A DNA stretch of 64,000 nucleotides from Phyllobacterium myrsinacearum (GTDB taxonomy: Bacteria; Pseudomonadota; Alphaproteobacteria; Rhizobiales; Rhizobiaceae), in contig NZ_JACGXN010000005.1 in the NCBI RefSeq assembly GCF_014138285.1, positions 124,001-188,000 on the forward strand, written 5' to 3'. The first letter of the stretch is position 1. Each line of letters starts with the position of its first letter. The position numbers and the translations under genes are program-made. The notes beneath the pieces are model-generated. The model saw only the letters and a list, made by a program, of their open reading frames with translations. It searched no databases and was not told the DNA's origin. Positions 17,240-27,043 of the stretch are shown piece by piece.

Positions 17240-19200
17240 TGCGCGAACAAACCGAATCCGGCAAGCAATCCGGAAGCATCAAGTCTGGAACACGACTGAA
17301 TGACATCTATGAAGTGACCGCGCTTCTTGCCGTGGGCGGCATGTCAGAAGTCTACAAGGGGCACAATATCCAGACGCTCGATGAGGTGGCGATCAAGGTT
17401 ATTCTGCCGCATCTGGCCAGTGACGAGCAGGTTGTTTCACTTTTCAAACAGGAAGCCTCCATTCTCAATTCCTTGGGGCATGATGCGATTGTGCGTTATC
17501 ATGTCTTTTCGGTCGACCGTTTGTCGAACACCGCATATCTGACGATGGAACTGGTGGAAGGGCCATCCCTTTACGAGCGTATAAGGGACCGTCCCCTCAG
17601 CCTGGCGGAAGCGGCCAAACTCATCAGCCGGATCACGTCTGGCCTCAAGGTTGCGCATGAACGGGGTGTCATTCACCGCGATATTTCCTGCGACAACATC
17701 ATTTTGTCCGGGGGCAATGTCGAAGGCGCCAAACTCATCGATTTTGGCATTGCGCGGCTGGGCATCGGTGGCGACCGGACGCTTCTCGCCGGCAGCTTTG
17801 CCGGAAAATACAACTACGTTTCGCCGGAGCAGCTTGGACTGTTCGGCGGGGATGTCCATGAGCCGAGCGATATCTACAGTTTGGGACTGGTCTTCGCTGC
17901 TGCCCTGCGCGGTACCCCGATCGATATGAGCGGGACACATGCCGATGTGGTGAGGAAACGTCAGTCGGTGCCAGACCTTTCGACGATCCATCCAGCAGCA
18001 CGATCCATCATCCAGCGCATGCTGCAACCGAGTCCGGCGCTCAGGCCGAAGAAGGACGAGATCATCGATGCCCTGCGCCCGATGATTCCGGCTGCGAAGG
18101 ATTTGCCCTCGCGGCGTTCTCACAGTGCGGCGTCTTCGCGAGACCCCCGCGGGCAAATGTCATCGGGTCAGTCCGGCGCAGCGAAAGACGGTTCGGGCAA
18201 ATGGCTGGTGCTTGCCTGTCTTTTGCTCATCCTGGGTGGAGCGGGCTGGTACGGATACAACCATCAAGAGCAGATCAAGGGTTATTTGACCGCGCAAAAG
18301 ACATCGAAGCCAACGACGGCGTCAGGAAAATCGGAATTCAAGCTCGACCCTGATGAAAGCATTCCAAAACCGCAAGCCGAACAGCCAAAACCGCCGGTGA
18401 AGCAGCCAGAAGCTCAAACCGGAAACGAGACACCAAATCCGGTAGCGGGCTTAGTTCCTGAAACCAAACCGGATACCAATAACGCGGATGGTGATAAGCC
18501 AGTCCCAGCGCTGCCTGATACTGGATCAAAGCCCGATGTTGTGGCATCCGGAGAACAGCAGAAGCACGACGAGCCCCCCACCGCCGGCAATGCGCAGGCG
18601 CAAGTACCCATCACGGAATCCGAATGGATAAAGCAGTTTACGGGTGGTCCGTGCTTCTTCGCCCATGGCATAATTCCTGCACCAAAAACGATAAATATTG
18701 AGGGTTTTGCGCAGGGCGTTGGTCCATTCATCGATATGGAACGCGCTTTTATGAGCAAGTTCAATTATGAACCGACGATCAACGTGCGACAGATAGCGGC
18801 CGCGCAATGCGACGCCCTGGCATTTCTGAGTGCTGTGCCTGTTAACACGGGAAAAGCGGCTTTCGCTCTCAAGAATGAGGTTCTGGGACCTGCGGACCCA
18901 CTGCTGGCGACTGTTGCTGGCACGGAGCGCAGCAATGTCCAGGTGCTTCTTGTTCGTGCCGATGGCAGCGTGGATATAATCAACCCATCCGGGCGTCATG
19001 GGGATAATCTGGCTATCAATCTCAAGCTTGCCCCGCCACGAAAGGACACGTCAGTTCCCTATATTCTCATTGCGATACAGTCCGATGATAAACTCGATGT
19101 GACCGGCGGCAAGGATACATTCAAAGGGTTGGCGGAGAAGCTGCAACAGCAGCCGGCGTCGCCGATTGTGACGGTCAAATATTTCCGTCAGCAGGGATAA
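17239..19200 (+). CDS. ppkA: T6SS serine/threonine kinase PpkA
   Basis: A 653-residue membrane kinase. The cytoplasmic kinase domain (about 20-285) has the glycine loop AVGGMSEVYKG, Lys53, HRDISCDN (catalytic D148) and DFG (168-170). A Ser-rich linker and one membrane helix (about 322-338) follow. A Lys/Pro-rich periplasmic stalk (about 350-460) leads to a C-terminal domain of about 190 residues with one ITESEWIKQFTGGPCFFA segment. In Pseudomonas, PpkA is triggered through its periplasmic part by the TagQRST module; no tagQRST genes are seen here, so the signal must differ or come from elsewhere. I chose ATG 17239 over GTG 17236 because it makes the usual TGATG overlap with pppA. Confidence 0.95.
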   Translation: MREQTESGKQSGSIKSGTRLNDIYEVTALLAVGGMSEVYKGHNIQTLDEVAIKVILPHLASDEQVVSLFKQEASILNSLGHDAIVRYHVFSVDRLSNTAYLTMELVEGPSLYERIRDRPLSLAEAAKLISRITSGLKVAHERGVIHRDISCDNIILSGGNVEGAKLIDFGIARLGIGGDRTLLAGSFAGKYNYVSPEQLGLFGGDVHEPSDIYSLGLVFAAALRGTPIDMSGTHADVVRKRQSVPDLSTIHPAARSIIQRMLQPSPALRPKKDEIIDALRPMIPAAKDLPSRRSHSAASSRDPRGQMSSGQSGAAKDGSGKWLVLACLLLILGGAGWYGYNHQEQIKGYLTAQKTSKPTTASGKSEFKLDPDESIPKPQAEQPKPPVKQPEAQTGNETPNPVAGLVPETKPDTNNADGDKPVPALPDTGSKPDVVASGEQQKHDEPPTAGNAQAQVPITESEWIKQFTGGPCFFAHGIIPAPKTINIEGFAQGVGPFIDMERAFMSKFNYEPTINVRQIAAAQCDALAFLSAVPVNTGKAAFALKNEVLGPADPLLATVAGTERSNVQVLLVRADGSVDIINPSGRHGDNLAINLKLAPPRKDTSVPYILIAIQSDDKLDVTGGKDTFKGLAEKLQQQPASPIVTVKYFRQQG

Positions 19201-19207
19201 GGCCGTA

Positions 19208-20215
19208 TCAGGCAGGTGTCCGGGGAGTTTTATCGGGGTCAAATATCGCGTCCGCGCTGTCCTTCACGGCCGGAGCCTGCCGGACCCATAAATCCCATCC
19301 AAGCCGTCCCACCGGTGATCCACCCTGCAGACGAGCCTCGGGAATGTCCTCTTTGGCCAGGATAAGCTGGATCTCGAACGAGAGGGAGGGGCCGCAGTAC
19401 AGGCGCACCAGTTCGGTCAGCTCTGCAAACTTCTTCCGGGCAGGCATGAGTGAAAGATATTCGCTGTATCGCAGCGGACCGATTGAAATGCGGATCGCAC
19501 TTCTTCGATCCGCATAGGACGAGCCGGCAATGGCCGTGATACCCAGCAAGGCATTTTCGGGGCTGTCACTTCCCAGCCGTGTTTGCTCTGAGGGGTCAAC
19601 TGCCAGCCAGCGCTTCTGAAATTGATGGACGGTGACCTCGTAGCCGAGAAATTCGGACAGCATGAGCTTGAGATTAACTGCCGTCCGGCGCTGGTTGGCG
19701 AAGAAGCCGGAAAAATACAGCGGCACTTCCGGCTCGATCTTCAACCCTTCAATCAATTTTGGCGCTGCAAGCCCCAAGAGTGAATAAATGCTGCGGGTTA
19801 TCTTGTTCTTCGGGCCGATACCAAAAAGCTGGATCAGGCTGGAAAGCCGGTATTTCCGCGAGCTGGCAAAGAACAAGCCCCGCAGTTCACCCGCAAATAT
19901 CTCAAGAAAATCGAAATAGCTGGAACTGCGCCTGCGCTTCTCATCCAGCGCCCGGTCCGTATAAACGGATGGCAATGCGGCGACCGGGCCAATCAATCCG
20001 ATGTAGTTTGCATGAATATTGATTGTGTCACCCCGGCTTTCCGCACCCGCAAGCGCGGTGGCGGCATGATTGTGCGTGGCGTTGGAGGTCAGTGAAATCG
20101 AGGAAGTGGCTTTTTCACCCGCCAGCTCAAGCAACAGGTGTGCTGCATCAGGGTCAAAGAGGTGTGGATCAGCCTTCAGCCGATCAAGGAGCGATATCGG
20201 CTGAACATCGCTCAC
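19208..20215 (-). CDS. tssG: T6SS baseplate protein TssG
   Basis: A 335-residue TssG/ImpH/VasB protein, part of the baseplate wedge with TssF, TssE and TssK. The N-terminal half includes NYIGLIGPVAALPSVYTD, which corresponds to the family's GxxGPLPxxYTE region. It starts with GTG 20215, overlapping the tssF stop (GTGA). It is the last gene of the tssA-to-tssG block and converges on ppkA with seven bases between stops. Confidence 0.95.
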   Translation of the reverse strand: MSDVQPISLLDRLKADPHLFDPDAAHLLLELAGEKATSSISLTSNATHNHAATALAGAESRGDTINIHANYIGLIGPVAALPSVYTDRALDEKRRRSSSYFDFLEIFAGELRGLFFASSRKYRLSSLIQLFGIGPKNKITRSIYSLLGLAAPKLIEGLKIEPEVPLYFSGFFANQRRTAVNLKLMLSEFLGYEVTVHQFQKRWLAVDPSEQTRLGSDSPENALLGITAIAGSSYADRRSAIRISIGPLRYSEYLSLMPARKKFAELTELVRLYCGPSLSFEIQLILAKEDIPEARLQGGSPVGRLGWDLWVRQAPAVKDSADAIFDPDKTPRTPA

Positions 20216-22014
20216 AACAGCACCTCATCGGCTGTACGCGGTGGAAAGCGAACGACGGGCAGTGCAAGGCCGGTGAGCCGTACGGTGAGCCGGGCGAATG
20301 TGTTGATGGACGCATAAAGCCCGAAGAAATGCGACAGGACTGATCCGAAAAGATAGGCGACGCCGCGATCCATCAGTGCATCGTTGAATTCGATCGTCAC
20401 ATCGACGCCGCTTGCGATTGTCCCATCTTTCAGGCGTGCCGTCGCTTTCTGGCTGGTCACGGAGGATATCGCTTCGATCATTGAGCGCATTTCGGGTGCG
20501 TGCCTGAAATCGTAGAGCCGCAGCATGCTTTTCAGGATTTCCGGATCGCCGCTGGTCAGCGGAAGATGATTGAGAGAAAGATGCGATATCAGCTTCCAGT
20601 AGGATTCGCCTTCGGATTCAAACCGGTGCGTGTGCGTCGGAGGGAGCAGGCAATTGATCTTGCCGATTTCGCTGATCGTTGCCTGGGTCTTGAAATAGGG
20701 TTGTCCGCCGCCAAAGGGCAGGAGTTCAGGCAGGCCACGATTGATGCACAGCGTATCGACGGAAGCCACGAGATGATCTTCCGGTGTCGCCGGATTGAGA
20801 TTCATATCGACAAACCGGAGTTTTGCCTTGAACGATTTGTTGTCTTCGCCGATGTCGCGTTTGTATTGCCAGTATATATCCGCCCGGCTTTCATTGCTCT
20901 GTTTCTTGCGGCCGAAGAACGGAGGAACCTCCTTGCGCTGGCCTTTCTGATCCGAAATATCAACGCGTTCAATGGCATAGATCTCGCGGGTCGAATTGTA
21001 GCGGGCATCCGGCAGCACGTCGTATTCATCCAGCATATGGTTGACGGAAATCGGTTCGGCCCGCTGCTCGAACAGATTGATAACCGGCGTGCAATGCAGA
21101 TCGAAACTTGTCGCATCTACTGCATTGACCAGTGTGGAAGCTGATGTGTCGAGGTAGAAGAAGAGATGAAACTCTTTCCCCGGTATGCTGCCAAGGAAAG
21201 ATCTCAGTCCGCTCAATTCGAAAAACAGAAACTTCTCGGGTAGCGCAAAGAATTCAGCCAGCAGGCGGAATCCCGGAAAGCTGCGCTTGGAATAGGGAAG
21301 CATGCGCCGGTCGTGGTCGAAGCTGATCGGCTTCAGTGCGCTTGGAGGAAGGCGGAGAGCTGCCTTGTCTTCCCGATGCCGCCCGACGGCAATGCCTATA
21401 GTGTGGTTGAACAACAGCTCATAAAGTGCAGCGCCCGTCGCAAACGGCGCTCTGATAAAGAATGTCAGCCGGTCCAGGTCGAGGCTGGCAACGCTGTCAA
21501 CCGGTCCGGTCGTGCAGACGTTGATCGACAGGCATGACATGGGAGCCAGATCCTGCACGGGCGGAGCCACATAGGGAGGTTGGGCAAGCTTGCAATCGAT
21601 CACCGCAACAGGACTTAACATCAGCTCCTGCGTGGTGGAGAAACGGCAGGTATCACCGCGTACCGGCTCGGAGTCGACAGTGGTCGCCCGCGGCAGAACA
21701 ATCGACTCATCCTGTTGAAGGGAAGGGTCGAATTTCAGGATCGACATGGAAGGTATCTGCGCCAGATAGTGCGGATAGAGCGCTTCAAGCAACGTTTCCG
21801 TCAGCTCGGGAAAATCATCGTCAATCTTTTGCCGGATACGCGCTGCCGTATAGGCAAAACCTTGAACAAGCCGTTCTACGTGTGGATCATCAACCGCCTC
21901 GGGTGTGAGACGAAGACGGCCCGCCACCTTTGGATGCTGCTGTGCAAATCTGGCAGCACGTTTGCGCAAGGAACCGAGTTCACTGTTGTACCAATTGAGA
22001 AAGCGGTTAGCCAT
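20212..22014 (-). CDS. tssF: T6SS baseplate protein TssF
   Basis: A 600-residue TssF/ImpG/VasA protein. Family marks are the N-terminal FLNWYNSELGSLRKRAARFA, then DPHVERLVQGFAYTAARI and LYPHYLAQIPSM near the start. The frame is open to a TTG at 22029, but ATG 22014 (MANRFLNWY) gives the usual TssF N-terminus and an 8-base overlap with the end of tssE, so I use it. It is coupled to tssG at the other end. Soluble baseplate component; no membrane segment. Confidence 0.95.
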   Translation of the reverse strand: MANRFLNWYNSELGSLRKRAARFAQQHPKVAGRLRLTPEAVDDPHVERLVQGFAYTAARIRQKIDDDFPELTETLLEALYPHYLAQIPSMSILKFDPSLQQDESIVLPRATTVDSEPVRGDTCRFSTTQELMLSPVAVIDCKLAQPPYVAPPVQDLAPMSCLSINVCTTGPVDSVASLDLDRLTFFIRAPFATGAALYELLFNHTIGIAVGRHREDKAALRLPPSALKPISFDHDRRMLPYSKRSFPGFRLLAEFFALPEKFLFFELSGLRSFLGSIPGKEFHLFFYLDTSASTLVNAVDATSFDLHCTPVINLFEQRAEPISVNHMLDEYDVLPDARYNSTREIYAIERVDISDQKGQRKEVPPFFGRKKQSNESRADIYWQYKRDIGEDNKSFKAKLRFVDMNLNPATPEDHLVASVDTLCINRGLPELLPFGGGQPYFKTQATISEIGKINCLLPPTHTHRFESEGESYWKLISHLSLNHLPLTSGDPEILKSMLRLYDFRHAPEMRSMIEAISSVTSQKATARLKDGTIASGVDVTIEFNDALMDRGVAYLFGSVLSHFFGLYASINTFARLTVRLTGLALPVVRFPPRTADEVLL

Positions 22015-22498
22015 GATGCGCGCCGCCAATCAGAAAATGCCGTGTGGCCGGGTCAAGCGACGTATCGAAGACAATGGCCTCCACCCCGTCAGGAAGAAGC
22101 ATCTCCGCCTCTATGCGCAAATCAAGAACCCGATCCTGATCACCACGGGTTTTGCCCAGTCCCACCCGCACCCGAGCCAATCGTGGATCGAAAGCGGCGA
22201 TGACCTTTCTGATGGCTTCAGCCAGATGCAGGCGCTGCTGGGTCGTTGCCAGCATAAGCCCGTGGAATCCCGGTGTGCCAAAGCGCAGAAGGCTGGTCTG
22301 AAGCTCTTCGAATTCCTTTTCGATACTGTGAGGCCATTGCTGGGCATTGAGCAGCGCCTCGATATCCCGGCGGATGTTTTCCCGCACACGGTTGATCTGT
22401 TCGCGCGGCGTCAATGGCTGGTCAACCGTCATATCCGGGTCGTGATCCATCAGCCGGTCGAGAACAGATTCAAAGGATATCCTGCTGCTTACCGCCAT
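22007..22498 (-). CDS. tssE: T6SS baseplate protein TssE (gp25-like)
   Basis: A 163-residue protein of the gp25/lysozyme-like family that initiates sheath assembly at the baseplate. The motif REQINRVRENIRRDIEALLN holds the conserved Arg/Glu core, and RVRVGLGKTRG lies in the C-terminal half. It starts with ATG 22498, three bases after tagJ, and overlaps tssF by eight bases. Length is normal. Confidence 0.94.
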   Translation of the reverse strand: MAVSSRISFESVLDRLMDHDPDMTVDQPLTPREQINRVRENIRRDIEALLNAQQWPHSIEKEFEELQTSLLRFGTPGFHGLMLATTQQRLHLAEAIRKVIAAFDPRLARVRVGLGKTRGDQDRVLDLRIEAEMLLPDGVEAIVFDTSLDPATRHFLIGGAHHG

Positions 22499-22501
22499 GG
22501 T

Positions 22502-23314
22502 TTAGTTCGCCGGTCCGGGAATGAACTCGATCGACGTCACATCGAGCAAACCGATAACATCATCATCGACGAGCAGGCACTTCTGACCCTTGCCGGCAAA
22601 TAAGCCGCCGCCAGCTTCTGCCCAGTCGGTTTCACGCCCAAGCTTCATCGCATCGCTGACATCGCGCGAGAAATATGTGGCGGGCATGACAATTTCCGAT
22701 TGTGAGTCATCGCGAAGCGTCAACAATGCATGACGCCAGGTGAGATCACGTATGCTCTGGACGGGTTGAAACTCGATCCGGTTGATACGATTGAAATCGA
22801 TCCACATATAGGTGCCGTTCGTATTGAGAATTTCAATGGCATGCGGAATGCGGTCGTCGAGGTCGCGGAAGGATGCTGCTGTGCGGCCGTCAATCTTGAC
22901 CGAACCCTGTATGACATTCTCGGGAAAAGGTGTCGTCGCTTCTCCATTGGTCCCGGTGGCGCTCTTCTCGATAACCAGGGCGTTCTTCATTGCCAGTTGA
23001 TCGTTCTCGCTTGGTCCATCAGGAAACGCCGGTACGGCCCCGGTTTCAAACCAGGCCACCCGGGCATCGGCCGCGCGCAGGCGGCCGCGCAGCAACGCCA
23101 ATCCGACCGTCATGTCAGGAACGGTTTGTGATAGAATGTCGGCTTGTTTATCGGCGCGTTCGAAATCACCGCTTACAATGAGAAGATCAATCAGAAGACG
23201 CCGGGCAGCATCGTCTCTCGGGCGCTGCTTGACGGTCGAAAGTGCGGCATTGATTGCGCCTTGAAGATCGCCGGCGTCGATGAGAGTTGAAACGCTTTCG
23301 GTTGCGTTTGTCAT
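22502..23314 (-). CDS. tagJ: T6SS accessory protein TagJ (ImpE/SciE)
   Basis: A 270-residue ImpE-family protein. The N-terminal half is helical, TPR-like (LIDAGDLQGAINAALSTVKQ, DDAARRLLIDLLIVSGDFERA). The C-terminal half carries EILNTNGTYMWIDFNRINRIEF and DLTWRHALL, typical of the family. TagJ binds TssB in other systems and is thought to recruit ClpV to the sheath. The start overlaps the stop of the second tssC (ATGA), and the end lies three bases before tssE. Confidence 0.92.
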   Translation of the reverse strand: MTNATESVSTLIDAGDLQGAINAALSTVKQRPRDDAARRLLIDLLIVSGDFERADKQADILSQTVPDMTVGLALLRGRLRAADARVAWFETGAVPAFPDGPSENDQLAMKNALVIEKSATGTNGEATTPFPENVIQGSVKIDGRTAASFRDLDDRIPHAIEILNTNGTYMWIDFNRINRIEFQPVQSIRDLTWRHALLTLRDDSQSEIVMPATYFSRDVSDAMKLGRETDWAEAGGGLFAGKGQKCLLVDDDVIGLLDVTSIEFIPGPAN

Positions 23315-24759
23315 TGCATTTTACCCTTGTTGGACTGGTCTGATTTGCTGTTCATATCGGCGAGAAGCTGAAAACTTGCTGTTACGTCGTCGAGCTGAAA
23401 ATGCGGCTGAAGCCGCATGACGCAGCCGTACACACCCGGACGGCCCGGTATTTCCCGGACTTCAACGGACGCTGACCGAAGAGGGTGGCGTGCCTTCACA
23501 GTGCTGTCTGCATCGTCATTGCCGATGCAATAGGTGAACAGCCATTTTTCAAGCGTGTCGCGCAGGCTGTTGGATGTTGCAATCTGGCCGACGTTTTCGC
23601 GCATGATCATCTTGAGATAATGGGCAAAACGGCACGCGCAAAGCACATATTGCAGCATGGAGGCGATGCGTGCATTGCGGTTGGCGATCTCGGAATCATA
23701 CCTTGCCGCCTTATGAACCGATTGGTTGGAATTGAACACCAGATGCGGCGTATAGGGGACCGTGGAAAGAGGCACGAAGCCGGCTTCGCTCAATACCTGC
23801 TCCTGCTCGGCATTCAGTCGCTGTTCGACCGGAGGCTGCGACGCAAAATCATGCTTGTCCGTGGGAAACGACACATAGGGCAGCGAATCCACCAGTCCGC
23901 CATTTTGCTCGTCTTCCCGCACACCCCGCAGATCGGCAAACCAGCCTGACGAGGCATACTCTCTCAGGACCAGCGAGGCGAATGCGAATGCCGAATTACC
24001 CCAAAGAAGGTTGTTGCCCTTGGGATCAATCTCCTCGCGGAAGAAGAATCCGTCCCTTCGGGTGATATCGTTGGTTCGATAGGGGCGGCGAACCAAGATC
24101 CGCGGCAAGGTCAGACCGAGAAACCGCGTGTCGGAGGCATTGCGCAGGCGGTTCCAGCGCGTTGATCGCTGCGGCTTGAGCAGAAAGGAGAGATCGGGCA
24201 GACGGTCGAGATCGGCAAAGGTTTCAATTTCCAGCAGTGAAGGATCTGCCGCACAAATGAACGGGGAAAAGGCCGCCGCGGCGACACTGGAAATGCCTTC
24301 GATGATCGCGAGGTCGTCCGTGCCCGTTGTCGGATTAATGCCGGATGCAATCGTGTAATCCCCGATCAGAAGGCCGTAGGGCTGACCGCCCGGCATATCG
24401 AATTCCTGAGAATAGATCAGTTCGAACATGCGGCTCTGGTCAAAATCTGCTGCCCGTTCGATATCGCGGGCGATCTCTTTCCACTTAGCCGAGAAAACGC
24501 GAATTTGCACCGGGCTTGTGCCGGTCGGCATGTGGATCAACTGGAACAGATTGCGCCACAGTGCCTCCAGCCGCTGAAAATCGGGATGGTGGATAATCCG
24601 GTTGACCTGCTCCGTCAGTGTTTGATCGATAGCGTCAAGCAGACAGTCAATCTGGAAGCGAATATCATGTGCCGCGGCCGCAACCGGCGCGGCGGCATCG
24701 GAAGATAATGGACGAGTCTCGTATCGTTTTGAATCCGGTGTCAGATTCTCGGATATCAC
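23311..24759 (-). CDS. Second TssC-family sheath protein
   Basis: A 482-residue TssC (EvpB/VipB) family protein, clearly paralogous to the 493-residue TssC encoded just upstream. Shared blocks are HPDFQRLEALWRNLFQLI, ADFDQSRMFELIYSQEFDMPGG and [16 protein letters not shown]. It starts with GTG 24759, with AGGAG about ten bases upstream. Agrobacterium also has two TssC proteins (TssC40 and TssC41), so this duplication is lineage-typical. Whether this copy polymerises with TssB or acts in baseplate docking is not visible. It overlaps tagJ and is separated from tssC by 161 bases containing two hairpins. Confidence 0.93.
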   Translation of the reverse strand: MISENLTPDSKRYETRPLSSDAAAPVAAAAHDIRFQIDCLLDAIDQTLTEQVNRIIHHPDFQRLEALWRNLFQLIHMPTGTSPVQIRVFSAKWKEIARDIERAADFDQSRMFELIYSQEFDMPGGQPYGLLIGDYTIASGINPTTGTDDLAIIEGISSVAAAAFSPFICAADPSLLEIETFADLDRLPDLSFLLKPQRSTRWNRLRNASDTRFLGLTLPRILVRRPYRTNDITRRDGFFFREEIDPKGNNLLWGNSAFAFASLVLREYASSGWFADLRGVREDEQNGGLVDSLPYVSFPTDKHDFASQPPVEQRLNAEQEQVLSEAGFVPLSTVPYTPHLVFNSNQSVHKAARYDSEIANRNARIASMLQYVLCACRFAHYLKMIMRENVGQIATSNSLRDTLEKWLFTYCIGNDDADSTVKARHPLRSASVEVREIPGRPGVYGCVMRLQPHFQLDDVTASFQLLADMNSKSDQSNKGKMQ

Positions 24760-24827
24760 GAAATCATTACTCCTGAATTCTTCCGGTAAGCATGCGGGAA
24801 GAAAGACCGCCTGTACACCAACGGATG

Positions 24828-24843
24828 GGAACGCGGACGTTCC
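24828..24843 (-). repeat. Inverted repeat GGAACG/CGTTCC between tssC and its paralogue
   Basis: Perfect 6-base arms around CGGA, 69-84 bases upstream of the second tssC start. It could form a small hairpin in the transcript or serve as a binding site. It lacks a T-run, so it is not a standard terminator. Confidence 0.4.
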
Positions 24844-24890
24844 TGTTTCCGTTTGCGCAAGGCGGCCGATTCATTCAATGCGATGGTTTG

Positions 24891-24912
24891 CCGGCGCGTA
24901 AAAGAGCGCCGG
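24891..24912 (-). terminator. Hairpin just after tssC (possible attenuator)
   Basis: CCGGCGC and GCGCCGG form perfect 7-base arms with an 8-base loop, starting eight bases after the tssC stop. No T-run follows in the minus direction, so full termination is doubtful. Partial termination or 3' end protection would raise TssB/TssC levels relative to the downstream baseplate genes. Confidence 0.5.
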
Positions 24913-24920
24913 GATATTGT

Positions 24921-26402
24921 TTAATTTCGAGCCTTCGGAATGCGCGCGACCATGCGCAATGATGTCGTCAATTCTTCCATCTGCAACCAGGGGCGGAGCC
25001 ACGCGATTGCTTCGTAGGAACCGGGACTGCCGGGAACGGCCTTGACCTCGACACGGGCATCGCGCAGCGGGTATGCGGCGCGGTTTTCCGGCCCGGCATC
25101 ATCGTTGGCATTCACGTAGTTGTTGATCCAGCGATTGAGCCATGCCTGGCAATCTTCTGCTTCCATGAAGGAGCCGATCTTGTCGCGGCCAATGACTTTC
25201 AGGTAATGCGCAAACCGGGACGTCGCCATCATGTAGGGCAGGCGAGCCGAAATCGCGGCATTCTCCGTTGCTTCCGGACGATCGTATTTCGCAGGCTTGT
25301 GCGTGGTCTGCGCGCCAAAGAACACGGCATAATCGGTGTTCTTGTAATGGCAGAGGGGCAGGAAGCCCAGTTTGCCGAGTTCCGCATCGCGACGATCGGT
25401 GATGCCGATTTCGGTCGGGCATTTTGTATCCGTGTCGCCGTCATCGCTCTGGAATACATGAACAGGCAGGGATTCGACCTTGCCGCCATTTTCCGCACCG
25501 CGAATAGCCGTGCACCAGCCGTTCTTGGCAAAGGCATCTGTCAGGCGCGAGCCAAGGATATAAGAGGCGTTGGACCAGCAATAATTGCCGTGATCCATCG
25601 CATTGTCGCCGAACTTGATGGCTTCGTTGTAATCGAATTCATCAATAGTCAATGTCGTCGGCCCGTAAGGCATCCGCGTCAGAACGCGCGGCATTGTCAG
25701 CGTGACGAAGCGGGAATCACTGCTCTCGCGGAATGACCGCCATTTGATGTATTCCTTGGTCTGGAAAATCTTTTCCAGATCGCGGGGCTTGGACAATTCG
25801 GTGAAATCGTCAAATCCGAAAAGCGTTGGTCCAGCTGCAGCGATGAAAGGAGCAAATGCCGCAGCGGCGACCGAGCTCATGTTCTGCAGTGTTTCGATGT
25901 CTTCAAATGAATTGCCGAACTCATAATCGCCGATAAGCGCACCAAATGGCTCGCCGCCGGCAATGCCGAATTCGCTTTCATAGATGGTTTTGAAAATCTT
26001 GCTCTGATCGAACTCGACGGCCTTCGACAGGTCGCGGGACAGATCACGCTTGCTGGCGTTCAGCACGCGGATTTTGAGATTTGCACTGGTCTCGCTGTTA
26101 TAGACGAGATAGCGCAGGCCGCGCCAGCTGCCTTCGAGCTTGCGAAAATGCTCATTGTGCATGATTTCGGCGACCTGCGTTGACAGCAGTTCGTCGATCT
26201 TCTTGATCGCATTGTTGATCGTGACCGAGAGATTGCGGTTGTAGGAAACCGTACCCTTCAGAGCCTCGCTCGTCAGCGTGCGCAGCAATTGCTCGGTGCG
26301 GTCTGCGGAAGTCTGTTTGGTTGCGGAGATTGCTTCGTCGAGCAGGCTCTCCGTCACGACGGTCGTTGTGGTCCCTTGCGATGCACTCTTTGAGGTCGCC
26401 AT
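24921..26402 (-). CDS. tssC: T6SS contractile sheath large subunit TssC
   Basis: A 493-residue TssC protein, which with TssB builds the contractile sheath around the Hcp tube. Typical segments are [42 protein letters not shown] and [18 protein letters not shown] near the C-terminus. ATG 26402 follows the tssB stop directly with no gap. A stem-loop follows its stop before the second tssC gene. Confidence 0.97.
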   Translation of the reverse strand: MATSKSASQGTTTTVVTESLLDEAISATKQTSADRTEQLLRTLTSEALKGTVSYNRNLSVTINNAIKKIDELLSTQVAEIMHNEHFRKLEGSWRGLRYLVYNSETSANLKIRVLNASKRDLSRDLSKAVEFDQSKIFKTIYESEFGIAGGEPFGALIGDYEFGNSFEDIETLQNMSSVAAAAFAPFIAAAGPTLFGFDDFTELSKPRDLEKIFQTKEYIKWRSFRESSDSRFVTLTMPRVLTRMPYGPTTLTIDEFDYNEAIKFGDNAMDHGNYCWSNASYILGSRLTDAFAKNGWCTAIRGAENGGKVESLPVHVFQSDDGDTDTKCPTEIGITDRRDAELGKLGFLPLCHYKNTDYAVFFGAQTTHKPAKYDRPEATENAAISARLPYMMATSRFAHYLKVIGRDKIGSFMEAEDCQAWLNRWINNYVNANDDAGPENRAAYPLRDARVEVKAVPGSPGSYEAIAWLRPWLQMEELTTSLRMVARIPKARN

Positions 26403-26924
26403 TTATTTCGTCCCTTTTTCGCTGTCAGGCTTACGCTCATCGAGCTCTGCAGCAAGTTTCTTCAGGTCCGTCTGGTTCTGCAGAATGCGTTCAAGCAGAA
26501 CTTCCAGGTTTTCCGAACGGTCAGCCTTGGTCAGAAGATCGCGCAGCTGGTTGCGGGCATCCAGCAGGGACTTGAGTGCGGGCACCTGTTCGACGATGGA
26601 ACCCGGCTCGAAATCTTCAAGCTTTTCAAATTTGAGCGAAACCGGCATTTCCCGGCCCGTACCCTCGATGGTGTTTTCCACGCGGATATTCAACCCAGGA
26701 GTCATGCGGCGCATGACATCGTCGAAGTTGTCACGGTCAATCTGAACAAACTTGCGCTCGCCGAATGGCTTCAGCGGCTCCGATGGATTGCCGGAGAAAT
26801 CGCCGAGAACGCCAACAACGAATGGCAGTTCTTTTTCGACAACGGCACCTTCGGTTTCAACTTCGTACTTGATGTGTACCCTCGGCTTGCGGACTCTTTC
26901 GAGTTTGTCGTGAACGCTGGCCAA
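26403..26924 (-). CDS. tssB: T6SS contractile sheath small subunit TssB
   Basis: A 173-residue TssB/VipA protein. Marks are [27 protein letters not shown] and [13 protein letters not shown], plus the helical C-terminus that binds ClpV in related systems. No in-frame ATG lies near the start. TTG 26924 is used because a perfect AGGAGG sits six bases upstream (26931-26936 on the plus strand). A rare start codon with a strong ribosome site is notable for an abundant structural protein. It directly abuts tssC. Confidence 0.96.
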   Translation of the reverse strand: MASVHDKLERVRKPRVHIKYEVETEGAVVEKELPFVVGVLGDFSGNPSEPLKPFGERKFVQIDRDNFDDVMRRMTPGLNIRVENTIEGTGREMPVSLKFEKLEDFEPGSIVEQVPALKSLLDARNQLRDLLTKADRSENLEVLLERILQNQTDLKKLAAELDERKPDSEKGTK

Positions 26925-26947
26925 TTGATGCCTCCTGCATATTTGTG

Positions 26948-26959
26948 CTTCTTAAGAAG
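26948..26959. repeat. 12-base palindrome upstream of tssB
   Basis: CTTCTTAAGAAG is a perfect palindrome, 24-35 bases before the tssB start codon, in the 119-base gap between tssA and tssB. That gap suggests a separate promoter or a regulatory leader for the tssB-tssC sheath genes. The palindrome could be an operator; no regulator can be named. Confidence 0.35.
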
Positions 26960-27043
26960 TGGGGGGATTATTGCAAACCATTTCGAGTTAGCAACTATTT
27001 TCTCAACCAATGGATGTGCCTTATACTGTGACGGCTTATCCAA

